Assembly (NCBI GenBank): GCA_964036665.1
Contig: OZ038530.1
Location: 17,134,001-17,198,000 of the forward strand
Origin: Gordius sp. MW1
Taxonomy: Eukaryota; Nematomorpha; Gordioida; Gordea; Gordiidae
DNA: 64,000 nt
Direction of reading: 5' to 3'
Below are positions 37,679-48,718 of this stretch, piece by piece. The stretch's first letter is position 1; the number at the start of each line of letters is the position of its first letter. Both the position numbers and the translations under genes were made by a program. The notes under the pieces were generated by a model. The model was not told the origin of the DNA. It made no database searches and worked only from the letters and a program-made list of their open reading frames with translations.

Positions 37679-37898
37679 ATAAAGGCAGATGTCAAATTTA
37701 AGCATTATTGCTTACATCAAGAACTAAATATTTTAATTTAAAATTTTTATTTGTAGTCTAACAAATAAAGAGTTTTAGCTCTAATATTTTAATATTTATC
37801 ATTTTCATCAAACGCTTACTTTTTATTGCATTTTGTAGAATTAATTATTGAGGGAACAATATTTTATGTTTATTATATTTCGAACATTAATAATTAAA

Positions 37899-39110
37899 CA
37901 CGGGCCTTCGGCCCTCGTGGGAAGGGGGAGGGGGGAAGGGAAGGGCGAACTCTTCTATACTCTGTATAAAAGTAGCATATTTGCTATGCTATTTATGGGC
38001 GAGAATGCCTATAGGGGGGTATTAAATGCAAAATGATTAGTTAATCTTATATATAAAAAGAGTAAAAAAACACGAAAAAAAAACTTCGTTTCACAGTTTA
38101 GCCAATGGTCATTTTTACATTGGTCAGCAGCCAGGATACGGTAAAAGTGGATATAAATTCATAAGAGCAAAAAACTACAAAAAAAAATTTTCGATTTACA
38201 TTTTGGCCAATGGTCATTTTTTTCCATTGGTCAGCAGCCAGGACACGGTAAAAGTGGATATAAATTCATAAGAGTCAAAAAAAAATAAATTTCGATTCAC
38301 ATTTTGGCTAATGGTCATTTTTTTTCATTGGTCAGCAGCCAACGGACGGCCAAAAAGCCATATTATCAATGGTATTAACAAGAACAATCATAATAGTAAA
38401 AAAAACGAAAAAAAAATTTCGATTCACATTTTGGCCGATGGTCATTTCATTCCATTGGTCAGCAGCCAACGGACGGCCAAAAAGTCTTATTATCAATGGT
38501 ATTAACAAGAACAATATATTAATTTAAAAAAAAAATAAAAAAAAATTTGGCCTCTCCAGGATTCGAACCCACATCATGAGAGGCATAGGCTTTTGTAGGG
38601 GGGGGGGCACAGGGACCCATATCAGTAGAGGCATAGGCTCTGCTAGGGGAGGGCATAGGGTAATTGTCAATGTTAGCCAAAAAAACGAAAAAAATAATTT
38701 CGATTCACATTTTGGCCAATGGTCATTTTTTCCATCGGTCAGCAGCCAGCGGACGGCCAAAAAGTTATAATAGCAATGGTAGTAACAGGAACAATCATAA
38801 TAGTCAAAAAAACGAGAAAAAAAACTTGGATTCATTTTGGCCAATGGTCATTTTTTTCATCGGTCAGCATCCAACGGACGGCCAAAAAGTCTTATTATCA
38901 ATGGTGGTAACAAGAACAATCATAAGAGTCAAAAAAAAAACCCGGGATTCAAACCCAAAAATTAGTTAAACCATAAATTGCATAGCAATTAGTTATGGGC
39001 GCGTTACACGTTCGGTGCATTACAGCGTTACACGTTCGGTGCGTTACGTGACTTCGGAAAATGGAAAGCGAGCCCATAAATTGCATAGCAATTAAAATAT
39101 ATTGCATAGC
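37899..39110. mobile_element. Second copy of the compound repeat (hairpin plus tandem units)
   Basis: It repeats the module order of the 18.6-kb block. It opens with CGGGCCTTCGGCCC and a purine run, then GGCGAGAATGCCTATAGG, about six CCAATGGTCATT/CATTGGTCAGCAGCCA units, a CCCGGGATTCAAACCC motif and AATTGCATAGCAATT hairpins. At 38045 there is TCTTATATATAAAAAGAG preceded by A, the typical 5' start of a Helitron. The open frames here come from the repeat units and are not genes. The element lies about 335 bp downstream of PPP1R7. Confidence 0.6.
38549..38590 (-). repeat. tRNA T-arm-like sequence
   Basis: On the minus strand, GTGGGTTCGAATCCTGGAG looks like a tRNA T-arm with an intact B box (GGTTCGAATCC). 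It is followed by a long T-run. No matching 5' half is present, so it is the end of a tRNA-derived repeat rather than a tRNA gene. Confidence 0.5.
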
Positions 39111-39700
39111 AATTAATTAATCAAACTGTGGCTACAATGCACATCTGACATGTAGATTTTACCATGTCTATTATCTTAACGGTTGCACAGAATGACTTTT
39201 CTGGATTTATTATCACTCACAATCATTTGCGTTAGCGAGGGTTAAACGCCCCCCCCCCGCGAATTTTGAATAAAAATGTATAAAATCTATTTAATGTATT
39301 AAAAAAATAAATAAGTATAATAGTCGCGTAATACTCAATTTTACTACTCGAAATAAATGAATTTTGTTTAAAAATTTTTGATTATAAGTTACACAGGATT
39401 AAATTCTTATATCTTTTAATTCAAATTAACGAAACAAAGATGATTAATTTAAATTTCAGTGATATCACGTAATGAAAAACCTTATATAGAAGGTGACACA
39501 ACATCCGAAAAAACATTTTTAATAAATTATCAATTGTATTAATAAAGTGGCAATTGTTCGGTCACGTGCATGTGGATGTGTTCACTACACCCATATTTTT
39601 AAGATCATCGTCGCTTTACGAGTAGTGATGGGAAAACCTGAGGTTTGTCGACCTGACCTATTTACAGGTTTTCAAGGAACCTCTAACCCAGCCTAAGGTT
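39111..39700. other. AT-rich non-coding DNA
   Basis: A C-run occurs at 39249-39257. No gene was found. Confidence 0.4.
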
Positions 39701-39744
39701 GACCTTGGATTGACTCACAACTAACTTTTTCCCACCACTTTTTA

Positions 39745-40015
39745 CGAGATGGCCAATCGGAATACTAATCAACGAGATTTCAGCTGAAAATTTGGCTAAA
39801 ATCTCTATTGAACATTGGATTTTCAACTTTGGTGTTCCAAAGGTGATAACCACGATAGAGGCACCCAATTTACATCCACATTAAGATTCAACGATCCAAC
39901 AACCTTACCGTCCGTGTTATAGCGGTTTAGTTGAGCGGTTTCATAGGCAATTGAAAGCTTGCAACATGGCTGAGGAGGACGCGGCAAAATGCTGGGAACA
40001 TAATATTAAACGCCA
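39745..40015 (+). pseudogene. Gypsy-type integrase fragment
   Basis: With one in-frame break, the plus strand reads like the end of an integrase core: RWPIGI...ISAENLAKI...WIFNFGVPKVITT, then NGLVERFHRQLK-like text (here YSGLVERFHRQLKACNMAEE). This segment normally follows RT and RNase H in pol, but here it precedes RT. It is broken by a stop and lacks the N-terminal zinc finger. Confidence 0.8.
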
Positions 40016-40385
40016 TATAATAACAAAAGGACCAACAATACATTGCTCCCCTTGACGTTTAAATCCCGAAAAATTTAAAACAGCAAAAAGGAATTTGAGG
40101 AGATGAGCAGATTAGGCATAATACGACCCTCACATAGCAAATGGTCATCTTCATTAAACATAATTGCAAAAGATACCCCAGGGACATGGCGTCCTTGTGG
40201 TGATTTTAGAATGCTTAATTATGCAACAAGACCTTATATTTACCCAATTCCACATCTACATGATTTCGCTTTAAATCTAACAGCCAAATTTTTTCAAAGT
40301 TGGATTTAATAAAAGCGTACCATCAAATTCCGATGGCACCGGAGGACATCTGAAAACCTCATTTATAACGCCTTTTGTACTTTTT
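40016..40385 (+). pseudogene. Gypsy-type reverse transcriptase N-terminal fragment
   Basis: Plus-strand text includes HIITKGPTIH, LNPEKFKTAK, then after a frame change SRLGIIRPSHSKWSSSL, GTWRPCGDFRMLN, YPIPHLHDF and, after another shift, AYHQIPMAPED. These are the first conserved boxes of Ty3/Gypsy reverse transcriptase. The catalytic YxDD box is absent because the fragment ends near 40380. It directly follows an integrase fragment, so the original element was rearranged or two fragments were fused. Confidence 0.88.
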
Positions 40386-41530
40386 GAATTAAGAATTTGA
40401 ATGTTTATTGTTCTAACGGCACTTACTATAATATACGCCTTTTTATATCTTTTTATCGCAATAAAATCAATTAATCACCAGTTTCGCTATTAGTGTTTAT
40501 TAAAAACCTAATAACTTTTTTGTTCCCATTCCAAAGCAATAACAATGCTACTTTTATTAGTTTTTTTACAACTTTATAATGTGTGAACTAATTACTTATG
40601 TTATAAACATAAGTATCCGCGCGTATCTTTCAGTATTCTAATAAATATAATGAACATGTGATAAATTCTTTGGGAACGAACTGATGACGGTTATATCAAA
40701 GAACTAAAACTCTTGTTTTATAATATTAATTCAGGCATTACTCCAATAAGCAAATGTTAACTAAGGATCCCAGCTAGTTGAAATATGCATGTTTATAAAG
40801 GTTTTTAAAGAAAAAAAAGTTTCGCCATCTTTATTTTTTTATATAATTATTCTAATATATTAAAATTTAGAGTTTTTTAAAAGTCGAAAATTATAGATAT
40901 TTCCTGTCGAGACGAGACCGAAATGTTTATAGGTCAAGACGAGATTCTCATAATGGCACCTAAGACGAGACAAAATTTTGTTTTCGAGACCAAGACTAGA
41001 TCGAAACACTAGTTGCCCCTACCTTGCATAAGCATAATGACTAAGTAGTTAAGCCAATTTCCAGTAGTTTCAAATCTTCTTGCTCCTATGCTAATTTTTT
41101 TGTAGTTCTCCATACTTTTTTTTATTATTTATAGAAAAACGCTTATAAATAGGATATAAGAAAAACTTTGCCAATTTTTTACATTTTTATTGTATATGTT
41201 TTTTCTATAATCATATGGACACATAGAGTAAAGAATTTTAGAAAATTTCTTCTAATGCGAAATGTAAACATTTTTTAAACGTGTTTCTTGCATAAATAAT
41301 ACACCGTTAAAAATTATAATTTTGTAGATATAAGATCTTTTAATTTTTAACTTTTGACCCTTTTTTCAATATATTACTTTAAAAAATTGTGCTATATGAG
41401 CTTATTATTCTTAAAATAATAATAATCTGACGAACAAAAATGTGGTAGCCTTGAGTTAATCAAATGCTAAAGCGAATTTTGTAGAATTATGTTCATTTTT
41501 ATAATAATCCAGGGGCAATATTTATATGTA
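40386..41530. other. AT-rich non-coding DNA with a GAGAC repeat
   Basis: The 40880-41012 block of CGAGACGAGACC words ends GATCGAAACACTAG, like the block at 7203-7352. Nothing coding was recognised. Confidence 0.45.
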
Positions 41531-41932
41531 CTAGCTGTACCCGGCCAAGCGTTGCTTTGACTTAGTCCCTAATTAGCTAAATAACAGTGTAAAAACAATT
41601 TTTAAGTACAGCGTTTATAATACGATGATGGTAGAATAATAGAGTTACCAATTTAGGCTGTGTCGGCGTTGTTCGCGATAGCATCTCGTAAGTGAATGTA
41701 TTCTTCCGCACGCAGTTCCTGTTGATTGTATTCAAACGGTGTAAAGTTATCATCTGGGATGAATGTACTATGGCACACAAACATTTCATTGAGACATTGG
41801 ACAGTTGGCAAAGCTCACGACATTTAGTATGATGTTGTCTTGACCGCGTCTAATCATCAAACGATATGCATAAAAATCCTTCGAGCTAACCTTCTTGTTT
41901 GTTTCGGCTTCTGTAATAATGTGTATTCCAAT

Positions 41933-42551
41933 TTCCGAGGGGTTTTTGAAAAATTTTATATCCATCCGATCCGATCCGAGTTTTTTAAAATCTAAATCCG
42001 ATCTGATCCGAGTTTTTTAAAATCTGAATCCGATCCGATCCAAAATTTTTGAATTAAAGTTTTACAAACATAATTTTTTATTGATGATTAAATTCAAAAT
42101 ACATAAAAATAAGGTATAGCAATTTTAATAGACCCGAAATATAAAATTTTATTTGACTAATTACATATTATCATATAAAAATAATAAAGAATCTAAATTT
42201 TCTGGTTTAATTCGCGTTCTTCTTTCTTCTAATGTTCTTCCAGCCACCGAGAAATTTCTTTCCGAAGTGGTAGAGGTAGCCGGTATAGCTAAAACTTTAT
42301 TTGCCAGCTTATAAAGCCTTGGCAGGACTGTTTGATATGAAACCCACCATTTCAGCAAATCTTTTTTAAATCATATTTGCAATCTTCATTTCAAGGATAA
42401 TTATGAAAAGGTATACTAAAAATTATTAATTTAATTAATTACAACTTATTATTGTTTATTTTAAATTTAAAAATCCGATCCGACTAAAATAAAATGTTGA
42501 TCCGATCCGACTTCCAAAATTAAAATACGGATTGATCCGTGCACACCTCTA
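41933..42551 (-). mobile_element. hAT element remnant inserted in the Helitron
   Basis: The 8-bp sequence ATTCCAAT lies at 41925-41932 and 42552-42559. The right end is GTGCACACCTCTA (TAGAGGTGTGCAC inverted), typical of hAT tips; the left end is degraded. Both subterminal parts carry GATCCGATCCGA-type repeats (about 41960-42040 and 42475-42510). It encodes only a transposase C-terminus, so most of the gene is deleted. Confidence 0.75.
42161..42358 (-). pseudogene. hAT transposase dimerisation domain (C-terminal fragment)
   Basis: A 65-residue open frame carries the hAT C-terminal dimerisation signature in order: KWWVSYQ, LPRLYKLANKVLAIPATS, SERNFSVAG, RRTRIKPENLDSLLFLYDN. The catalytic RNase H-like core and BED finger are missing. 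The frame ends at a natural-looking stop after FLYDNM. Confidence 0.88.
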
Positions 42552-42654
42552 ATTCCAATTAATTGAAAATTAGTAATCGTGTTTTTAATAAAGAATAAAG
42601 TACCTGTTAGGAGATCTCGTTTTTCTTCATCAATCTCTAAGTGCGATGGAGTAT

Positions 42655-43790
42655 ACAATATTTTTGGTTAGTCCATCTTTAGCCAACACAAACAAACGGG
42701 ATGGTTTACCCACTCGAGAACATGCCACGTATAGCTGTCCGTGAAGCATGATGTGCCCAAATCTAAGCCACAAATAGACATCGTTTGACCTTGAGCCTTA
42801 TTAATTGTCATTGTGAATGCCAATTTAATTGGAAATTAAATACGTAGGAATTCAATCGGCACATCTGTGGGAATCAAAGGGATTCGTGGCAGCAATACAT
42901 TTTCATCTCGGAACTTGCCATTCAAAATGGTGACTTCGAGAACATTCTTCACAAATTTTTTAATGACTTATCGTGTGCCATTGCACAGCCGTGGTGGTTT
43001 AAATTACGAAGCAAAATTACCGAAGATCCCTTCAATTGTAAAAGGTGCGGTGTCATGCCTGGCAAATCCAATGAATTCAAAAACGCAATTGGATAATTTA
43101 CAACCTCGTTAGCATCGCAAACTGTATCGACATTGTATGACACCAAGTCACCTGGCAACAACTGTTGTATTTTGGAATTTAAATTATTGACATCTACATT
43201 CTTTGCTGACAATACTGCTCTTTCGGACATCCAGGCAAGATTTTTGTACTGTGTATATAGATCTGGAAATATGTGGTCGATGAGAGCATTTTGCGAGTCG
43301 ACGATTGTGCAAAAATCCGACGAATGCATTCAGTATTTTCATACAAAGCAACTTTTCCATCCTTATCTAACAGTTGTTTTGAGAATGTTTCAGCGGATGG
43401 ATCTTTAAGCATATGAACGCGCATGTTTAATTTAAGTTGTACTTTTTCAGCATTAAGTCACAGTGACGATGATTTTAAGCAAGCGTTGATCTCATTAACG
43501 TACGTTGAACGTGGAATGACGAAAAGTGTTTGTTTGAAATCACTTGAAAAGAGTAACAGCCAAACATAGTTGCTTTTCATATTCTTCAATGTCTTGTTCA
43601 ATGCCTCAAGCGAATGCTTGTGTGCCATATTAAATTCATCCAGATGATAACTTTACGTCGTTTGATTAGTGGCCATGGACGATTGTTGTTTATGTTGCAC
43701 ACAGCCTCTGGGTTATTTTGAATATTCAGTGGCAGCTTGAATGAATGAGCTGATCTGTCTCCATCTACTAAAGCCCACTCTTGTCCCTTT
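42655..43790 (-). pseudogene. Helitron PIF1-like helicase remnant
   Basis: Read on the minus strand with several frame changes: DGDRSAHSFKLPLNIQ, MRVHMLKDPSAETFSKQLL, IFPDLYTQYKNLAWMSERA, AFLNSLDLPGMTPHLLQLK, ILLRNLNHHG and, after another break, FTMTINKAQGQT. This order is the C-terminal half of the SF1 helicase of Helitron Rep/Hel proteins. The Walker A and B motifs and the Rep nuclease are not found. Frameshifts and stops show it is dead. Confidence 0.85.
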
Positions 43791-44339
43791 CTTCTCCATT
43801 ATCGCCCCCTACATGTGTGCTTTGATAGGTATGGGGGCGGGAGTGGAAGAGAAGAAAGGAAGAGATTGATGTATTAGTAAACATCGTGTGTAATATGTAC
43901 TCTAATGTTCTCCGTTTTCTAGCCATAGTGGGACTAATTTTATTTAGGGGAAGGGGTTCACGTAAACGCGAATAAATTTAAATATAGTGGTGAAACAAAA
44001 ACACAAAAAAATGTACCTATAAAGGAAACTTTAATATAAAGGAATAAAATTAATATTTTTTGAATAAACTAAAAGTCCCGTGGCAATGTAGCCTCAAAAA
44101 AGGTTAAAATGGGCCTTATTGGCACCTTCACCGTCGTGTATCTTAAAAACTAAGTTTTAGAAAAAAACTAGAAACAAATTATTTTTCAGCGCAAAAATTT
44201 CTATCAGAATTTTGGTATGATTGCATCACCAAGTCAATATTTGTAGACCTGTGTAATTTAAGAAATTCAACCACTTCCGTGTAAATGTTTACACGTGGAA
44301 AAAGTGCCTTTCTTTTAACTATCTCCTTTGATTACCGTA

Positions 44340-46020
44340 CGATGGCCTACAGCTTTGATTTTGGTTTGGAATGGTTTAAATTAAAGGGAGATGAAGCCGC
44401 TAGTCATGCCGCTAGGCTAGCCCTCGAAGCTATGCCATTAAATTATTGCATGGTCAATTTAGATCAACATTTTTAATTGCATTCGCAGAGGTTCTTGCCG
44501 ATAATTTTCTCGATATTTTCCCAGAGTTTGATCTACATTTTATTAAGTTACTAGATGAACCCGGCAAACGTTGTTTTGCCATTTACCCGGGTGTATTAAA
44601 TTATGTTGGAATTTTAGCGGTTATTGAAGTAAAAATAAAGTTTGATGTCTATATGTTCTACTTCTATTGTTCTATTTCCGTATACAGTGCAACGCGTTAG
44701 AATACTCGAAAACTACTGGACCGATTTGGCTCGAACAAATATTAAAACATGCTCCGGAGTGTCAGGAATAAACTGTGAAGTTTTGAGCCAAATCGGTTTG
44801 GTAGTTCAAAATTGGTGGCGGCAAATACACACACACACACATAGTTTCATTTTTATATATAAGATGTCTCAACATCCTTTTTAAGATTTAAGGGTTTTAA
44901 GATAAATTTAATGTGGGCATCCAACAAGGAGAGTCCGCCATTATTTTGCTCAGGTATTCATAGATTAGTTCAAAAAATATGGCACGAGTGCGACCTAACA
45001 AATACATGGTACGTAGACGATGCCATCCTTTGTGGTCATCCTCGCAAAGTTTTTAAAGTCATTAAAATTATAAAAGATTACGAACCAATTTTAAAATTAA
45101 AGCATAATGAGACTCAATGTTAAATCTTTTAACCTCTTGACTATTCATTATATCCCAACCTCACCCCTTTTTTAACAATCAAGAAAGGCGCTATGTGCCC
45201 TCTGGGTCGCCCATAGCCGGTAAAGTTGGACTCGTAAATTATTCGGAGAACAATCCCTCTATTTTATACTTAAAATTAGATTTCTTAAAGTGTCTGCCTT
45301 CACATCATGCTTTTTATATAATGAAAAATTATTTTAATATGTCACACTCAGCACCGCTTTCGCTCTTTAAGTGCTATTTTGTATTCGGAAAAAACCACTT
45401 CATAAAAATTATTAAAGCTATTTTACAATCTATTTAAATATTAAATTCAAAGCTCATCTCGAAACTTTTATACTCCATAGCTCTCAAACTAGGGGTAAAA
45501 TTTTCGAAGCCATTTACTTATAGAAATTGCAATACACTCGTAGACGAACAAGCCATTCATCCCTTACACTGCCTGGTAAACAAATTTAAATATGTTCGAC
45601 ACAATGAGACCAATACATTAATTCAAATCACTCTTAAGAGGGCGAGCGTCAATTGAAGTTACACGGATCCCGCCCATCTTATAGCCTTCAGACCCCTCCT
45701 TGGAGAGACGTATGCGGTTTGATGGGTATTCCTTAGTCCCATGGAACAATGGCCTTCACCTTAAATAAGACTCACTTGTATTTAATTTGGCCCCTCTGAA
45801 AACAACAATGATTTCTTAGTTGTTACCAAGGGGCAAAAAACCAATAAATACAAAGCCCTTTTATCCTCCAACATTTTTATTCCATTGGCTTCTTGTTCAT
45901 GCACCTTTGGCTAACAATCCTTATTTAAAGAGTTAGAAAGACCCCCCCCCCCCCCCCGTTTATACATTCAGTCTACCTTATACAAAAACAAAGACTTAGT
46001 GTTCTTATGGCCAAATACAA
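44340..46020 (+). pseudogene. Reverse transcriptase remnant (WYVDD type), interrupted
   Basis: Plus-strand pieces read GDEAASHAARLALEAMP and NLD near 44390-44465, then a frame-shifted continuation (44446-44600). After an interruption comes GIQQGESPPLFCSGIHRLVQ at about 44908, WYVDDAILCGHP (the YxDD catalytic box) at about 45010 and LPSHHAFYIMKNYF at about 45300. The order matches reverse transcriptases of the QQGDPLGPLLF-WYLDD group. Stops and shifts occur throughout. The class is uncertain. A 16-20-base C-run near 45940 breaks the downstream part. Confidence 0.7.
44615..44864 (-). mobile_element. Helitron 5' end inserted in the RT remnant
   Basis: On the minus strand the element begins TCTTATATATAAAAATGAAA directly after a host A, then a GT microsatellite, then ACCAAACCGATTTGGCTC. 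This is the standard start of animal Helitrons. It splits the RT frame between the LNYVGI-like and GIQQGE-like pieces. A 3' end near 44615 is only guessed; alternatively this is the 5' end of the larger Helitron ending at 41531. Confidence 0.55.
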
Positions 46021-46289
46021 TTTTAAATTCGTAGCGGATTCTTGGCCAATTTTGGAAGATCCTTCGATGATGCTCATAGTCTAATTCTATTATTTTATTT
46101 GGCGCATTTCGCTTTATATATTTTAGGTATATATTTTATATCACTGTCAAATGAATTTTTAACAAATAAACTTTATACAAAAAAATTAGTAAAAATAATT
46201 ATAATTCCAACAAAATTAATTCACTCAAAATGGAAAATAATATGCCAACTTCCAATACTTTAAATTTATTTTTTTGATGGAGACCAGGA

Positions 46290-46440
46290 ATCGAAATTTG
46301 TTGAATATTTTGTTGCTAAAAGTAAAACTAAGGACACTTTACATAGAAAGCCTATTTTAGAGCCATTAAGTCTATTGAAATTGAGTTACAAAGATTGGTT
46401 GCTGGTGGCATTATTGAAAAGATGGATCCTCCAAAAACAT
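46290..46440 (+). pseudogene. Short Gypsy-like RT start fragment
   Basis: SIEIELQRLVAGGIIEKMD resembles the ELxRLxxxGIIEKV segment that opens Ty3/Gypsy reverse transcriptases. It is too short to classify further and both sides are non-coding. Confidence 0.4.
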
Positions 46441-46534
46441 GTTTAAGAGAATTAGCAGGACACACATTTTTAATACTTTGTTTTCCCCTAGTTAATAAAT
46501 ATATATTCCTTGAGTATTAAAATTACTATAAATA

Positions 46535-46982
46535 CATAGACTAGATAGACTGCTCATGCCATATGTTGCATATGGTAAATTGTGTGTCAAATTTTCCTCC
46601 ATTTTGAAGAGGGCAACTGGTGTATTTTAACCATGTAAGTTTGCCCTATAACAATCAATTTACCTTCCTTACTAGTTTATAAATTAAAACGAACGTCAAT
46701 AAATTTATATTATATAAAATATAGATGGCGCTATATTATTAAACAAACTTTAATCTCATTTTTTAAGTTTTTAATTTTTATGTATTTGTTAAAGGATATT
46801 TATTTTATAATGCAGTTTTTGATATCTACCCAATCAATATTTTTTTATTTACCTTTTTAAGATTATTTAATTTGGGAAAATTACGAATTTCTATATGATC
46901 ACCACTTTACAATGTGCCTTTCAAAATGGTGGGAAAAAGGGTACACATTTTGTGCATTGATGAGCAGTCTATCTAGTCTATG
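46535..46982. mobile_element. P-like palindromic MITE, copy 1
   Basis: Ends CATAGACTAGATAGACTGCT and its inverted form AGCAGTCTATCTAGTCTATG are almost perfect over about 23 bp. Flanks TATAAATA and TGTAAGTA agree at six of eight positions. It shares termini and length (448 bp) with the element at 57992-58442 but has no THAP-like text. Confidence 0.75.
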
Positions 46983-46990
46983 TGTAAGTA

Positions 46991-48311
46991 TAAACTTTAT
47001 GAAACCCTACATGATCTATAAATATGTCGTCCATCATTATGTTCATTGTACAAGTACCCACTAAATATTTCTAGAACGCAAAGTTTGACATTTTTTTAAT
47101 TTTGTCATGGATAACTTCTAGTGACCAAAAGAATTGCAATCAACTGAGTGATATTAGGATCCCGAGAACTCACAAGCTCAACAATTACTACGAGTTTATC
47201 TGGCTAGTGTAAATCAAGACCTGCTTTAGAGCGTTTAAATGTCCGAAAGTTTAACTGCTAGTTTAAATCACAAATATAATCTACTCTAGTTCATATTTTT
47301 TGTTATCATAACGTTGCCATATTTTATACATTCAAATTGCGTTAGCATTTTCGATAATATTCATCATTGATTGGTGCCAATAAAAATTTCACATAAATAT
47401 TTTGGTTTTATGGCTTTATAGTGAAATTAAAGCACCATCGTTCATTTTTGGCACAAAATAAATCGTTGAAACGAACCCAAATGTTTTATTGAACTATGTA
47501 TAATTTAGTTAGTTTTAATAATACAAAATTTTATTAGGCTAAATGTCAAGATTATATATATGTCTATTTAATTTAAAAATTTGATTTATTACATTTGAAC
47601 TTAGTTTTAACAATTAATATTCAATTTATAAGTGCATTTTCCTTCCTTCCTCTATAATCTAATTGACACTTATGACGAAGTCGAAAATGGAGTAAAAACT
47701 TGGAACTTATTTCCTCATTGTGATATTTATCTTAAATTATGCGACAATTTCCTTATTTTATTAATCTGTGTTTAAGCTTTTAATCTATTATACTTTGATA
47801 TCTTATTATACTAAATTTTTGTGATATATAAAGACAGAGATTCTATGCTCAATAAAAAATAAATTTCTAATGCGAATGAAGGTTTACCTTATAAGCTTCG
47901 TCATTATCAACACATTCTTTGTAGTGGGTAAATTTATAACTGTTCTAACCATAAATTAAAAAACACATTGTTCCTATGTAATGACATTTAACATCCCCAA
48001 TCTATATTTGACGCTTAATATAATAATAAAGTTAGGCTTGCAAATTGTTAGTCCCTCAACTTTTTAATGGTATACAGTTTTAGGTTTACGGACATTTTGC
48101 TATTTTAAAATATAGGTATGTTTACCTTTGCATTACATGTAATACTTAATAAATACCCATTTTAAAAATCTTAAATTATGTAAATTAGCGATGTGATTAG
48201 GCTAGAATCTATAGTTTTGGATGCGCATAGTATGTTAGGAGTGCGTTTACATTATACATATACGTTTGCCTAAAAAAGCTATTAAAAATATAATCATTTT
48301 GGATTTTATAG
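46991..48311. other. AT-rich region upstream of the metalloprotease
   Basis: The first exon(s) with the start codon and signal peptide must lie here or further upstream, but I could not identify them. No promoter motif is convincing. Confidence 0.4.
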
Positions 48312-48718
48312 AATTATCCTTAGACGGTGATAAGGAAATCAAATCCCAAATTTTTTATCCCATTCAAATTGATGAACCCAAAATTGGTTCAGTAGGACGT
48401 CAGGCCAAACAAAAAACCACCGACGATATTCGTGTATTTGACATAAAGGCGCTAGAAAAGGACCTACGGCTTAATGTCAAAGCGTTTGATAGTTTTATAT
48501 CGCCAAATTTCGTAGTAGAATATCTGGATAAATTGCCTTCTAAAAAAGGTTCTGATAAGAAAAGACCTAAGACTACCGCCAAGCCTTTATTCGACGTTTC
48601 TAAAGCATACAAGGGATGCATCTTCGTTGGAACTGCACAAAATATGGCCGGAAATAAGAATTCAAAAAACACTTCTGCTTATTATCCCACAGTATTAAAT
48701 TTATGTCGCGGAGGCATG
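48312..48718 (+). CDS. Metalloprotease exon: propeptide
   Basis: Acceptor ATTTTATAG, donor ATG|GTAAGC. The 135 codons include DLRLNVKAFDSFISPNFVVE and YYPTVLNLCRGGM, which match the M12B propeptide pattern, including the single cysteine near its end. The frame is open upstream to 48266, but without an ATG. Confidence 0.75.

Larger units (their letters stand above)
41531..43790 (-). mobile_element. 5'-truncated Helitron
   Basis: The 3' end on the minus strand reads GCGTTG-free variant CAACGCTTGGCCGGGTACAG followed by CTAG and a host T at 41530, the CTRR|T signature of Helitrons. Helicase-coding sequence lies at 42655-43790. Upstream of about 43790 the similarity is lost, so the 5' end and Rep domain are missing. 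A hAT element is inserted at 41933-42551. A separate Helitron 5' terminus at 44864 in the same orientation may or may not belong to it. Confidence 0.75.

Noticed and set aside
48400-48672. 90-residue minus-strand frame
   Set aside because: Shadow of the propeptide exon, which has the recognisable M12B text on the plus strand.
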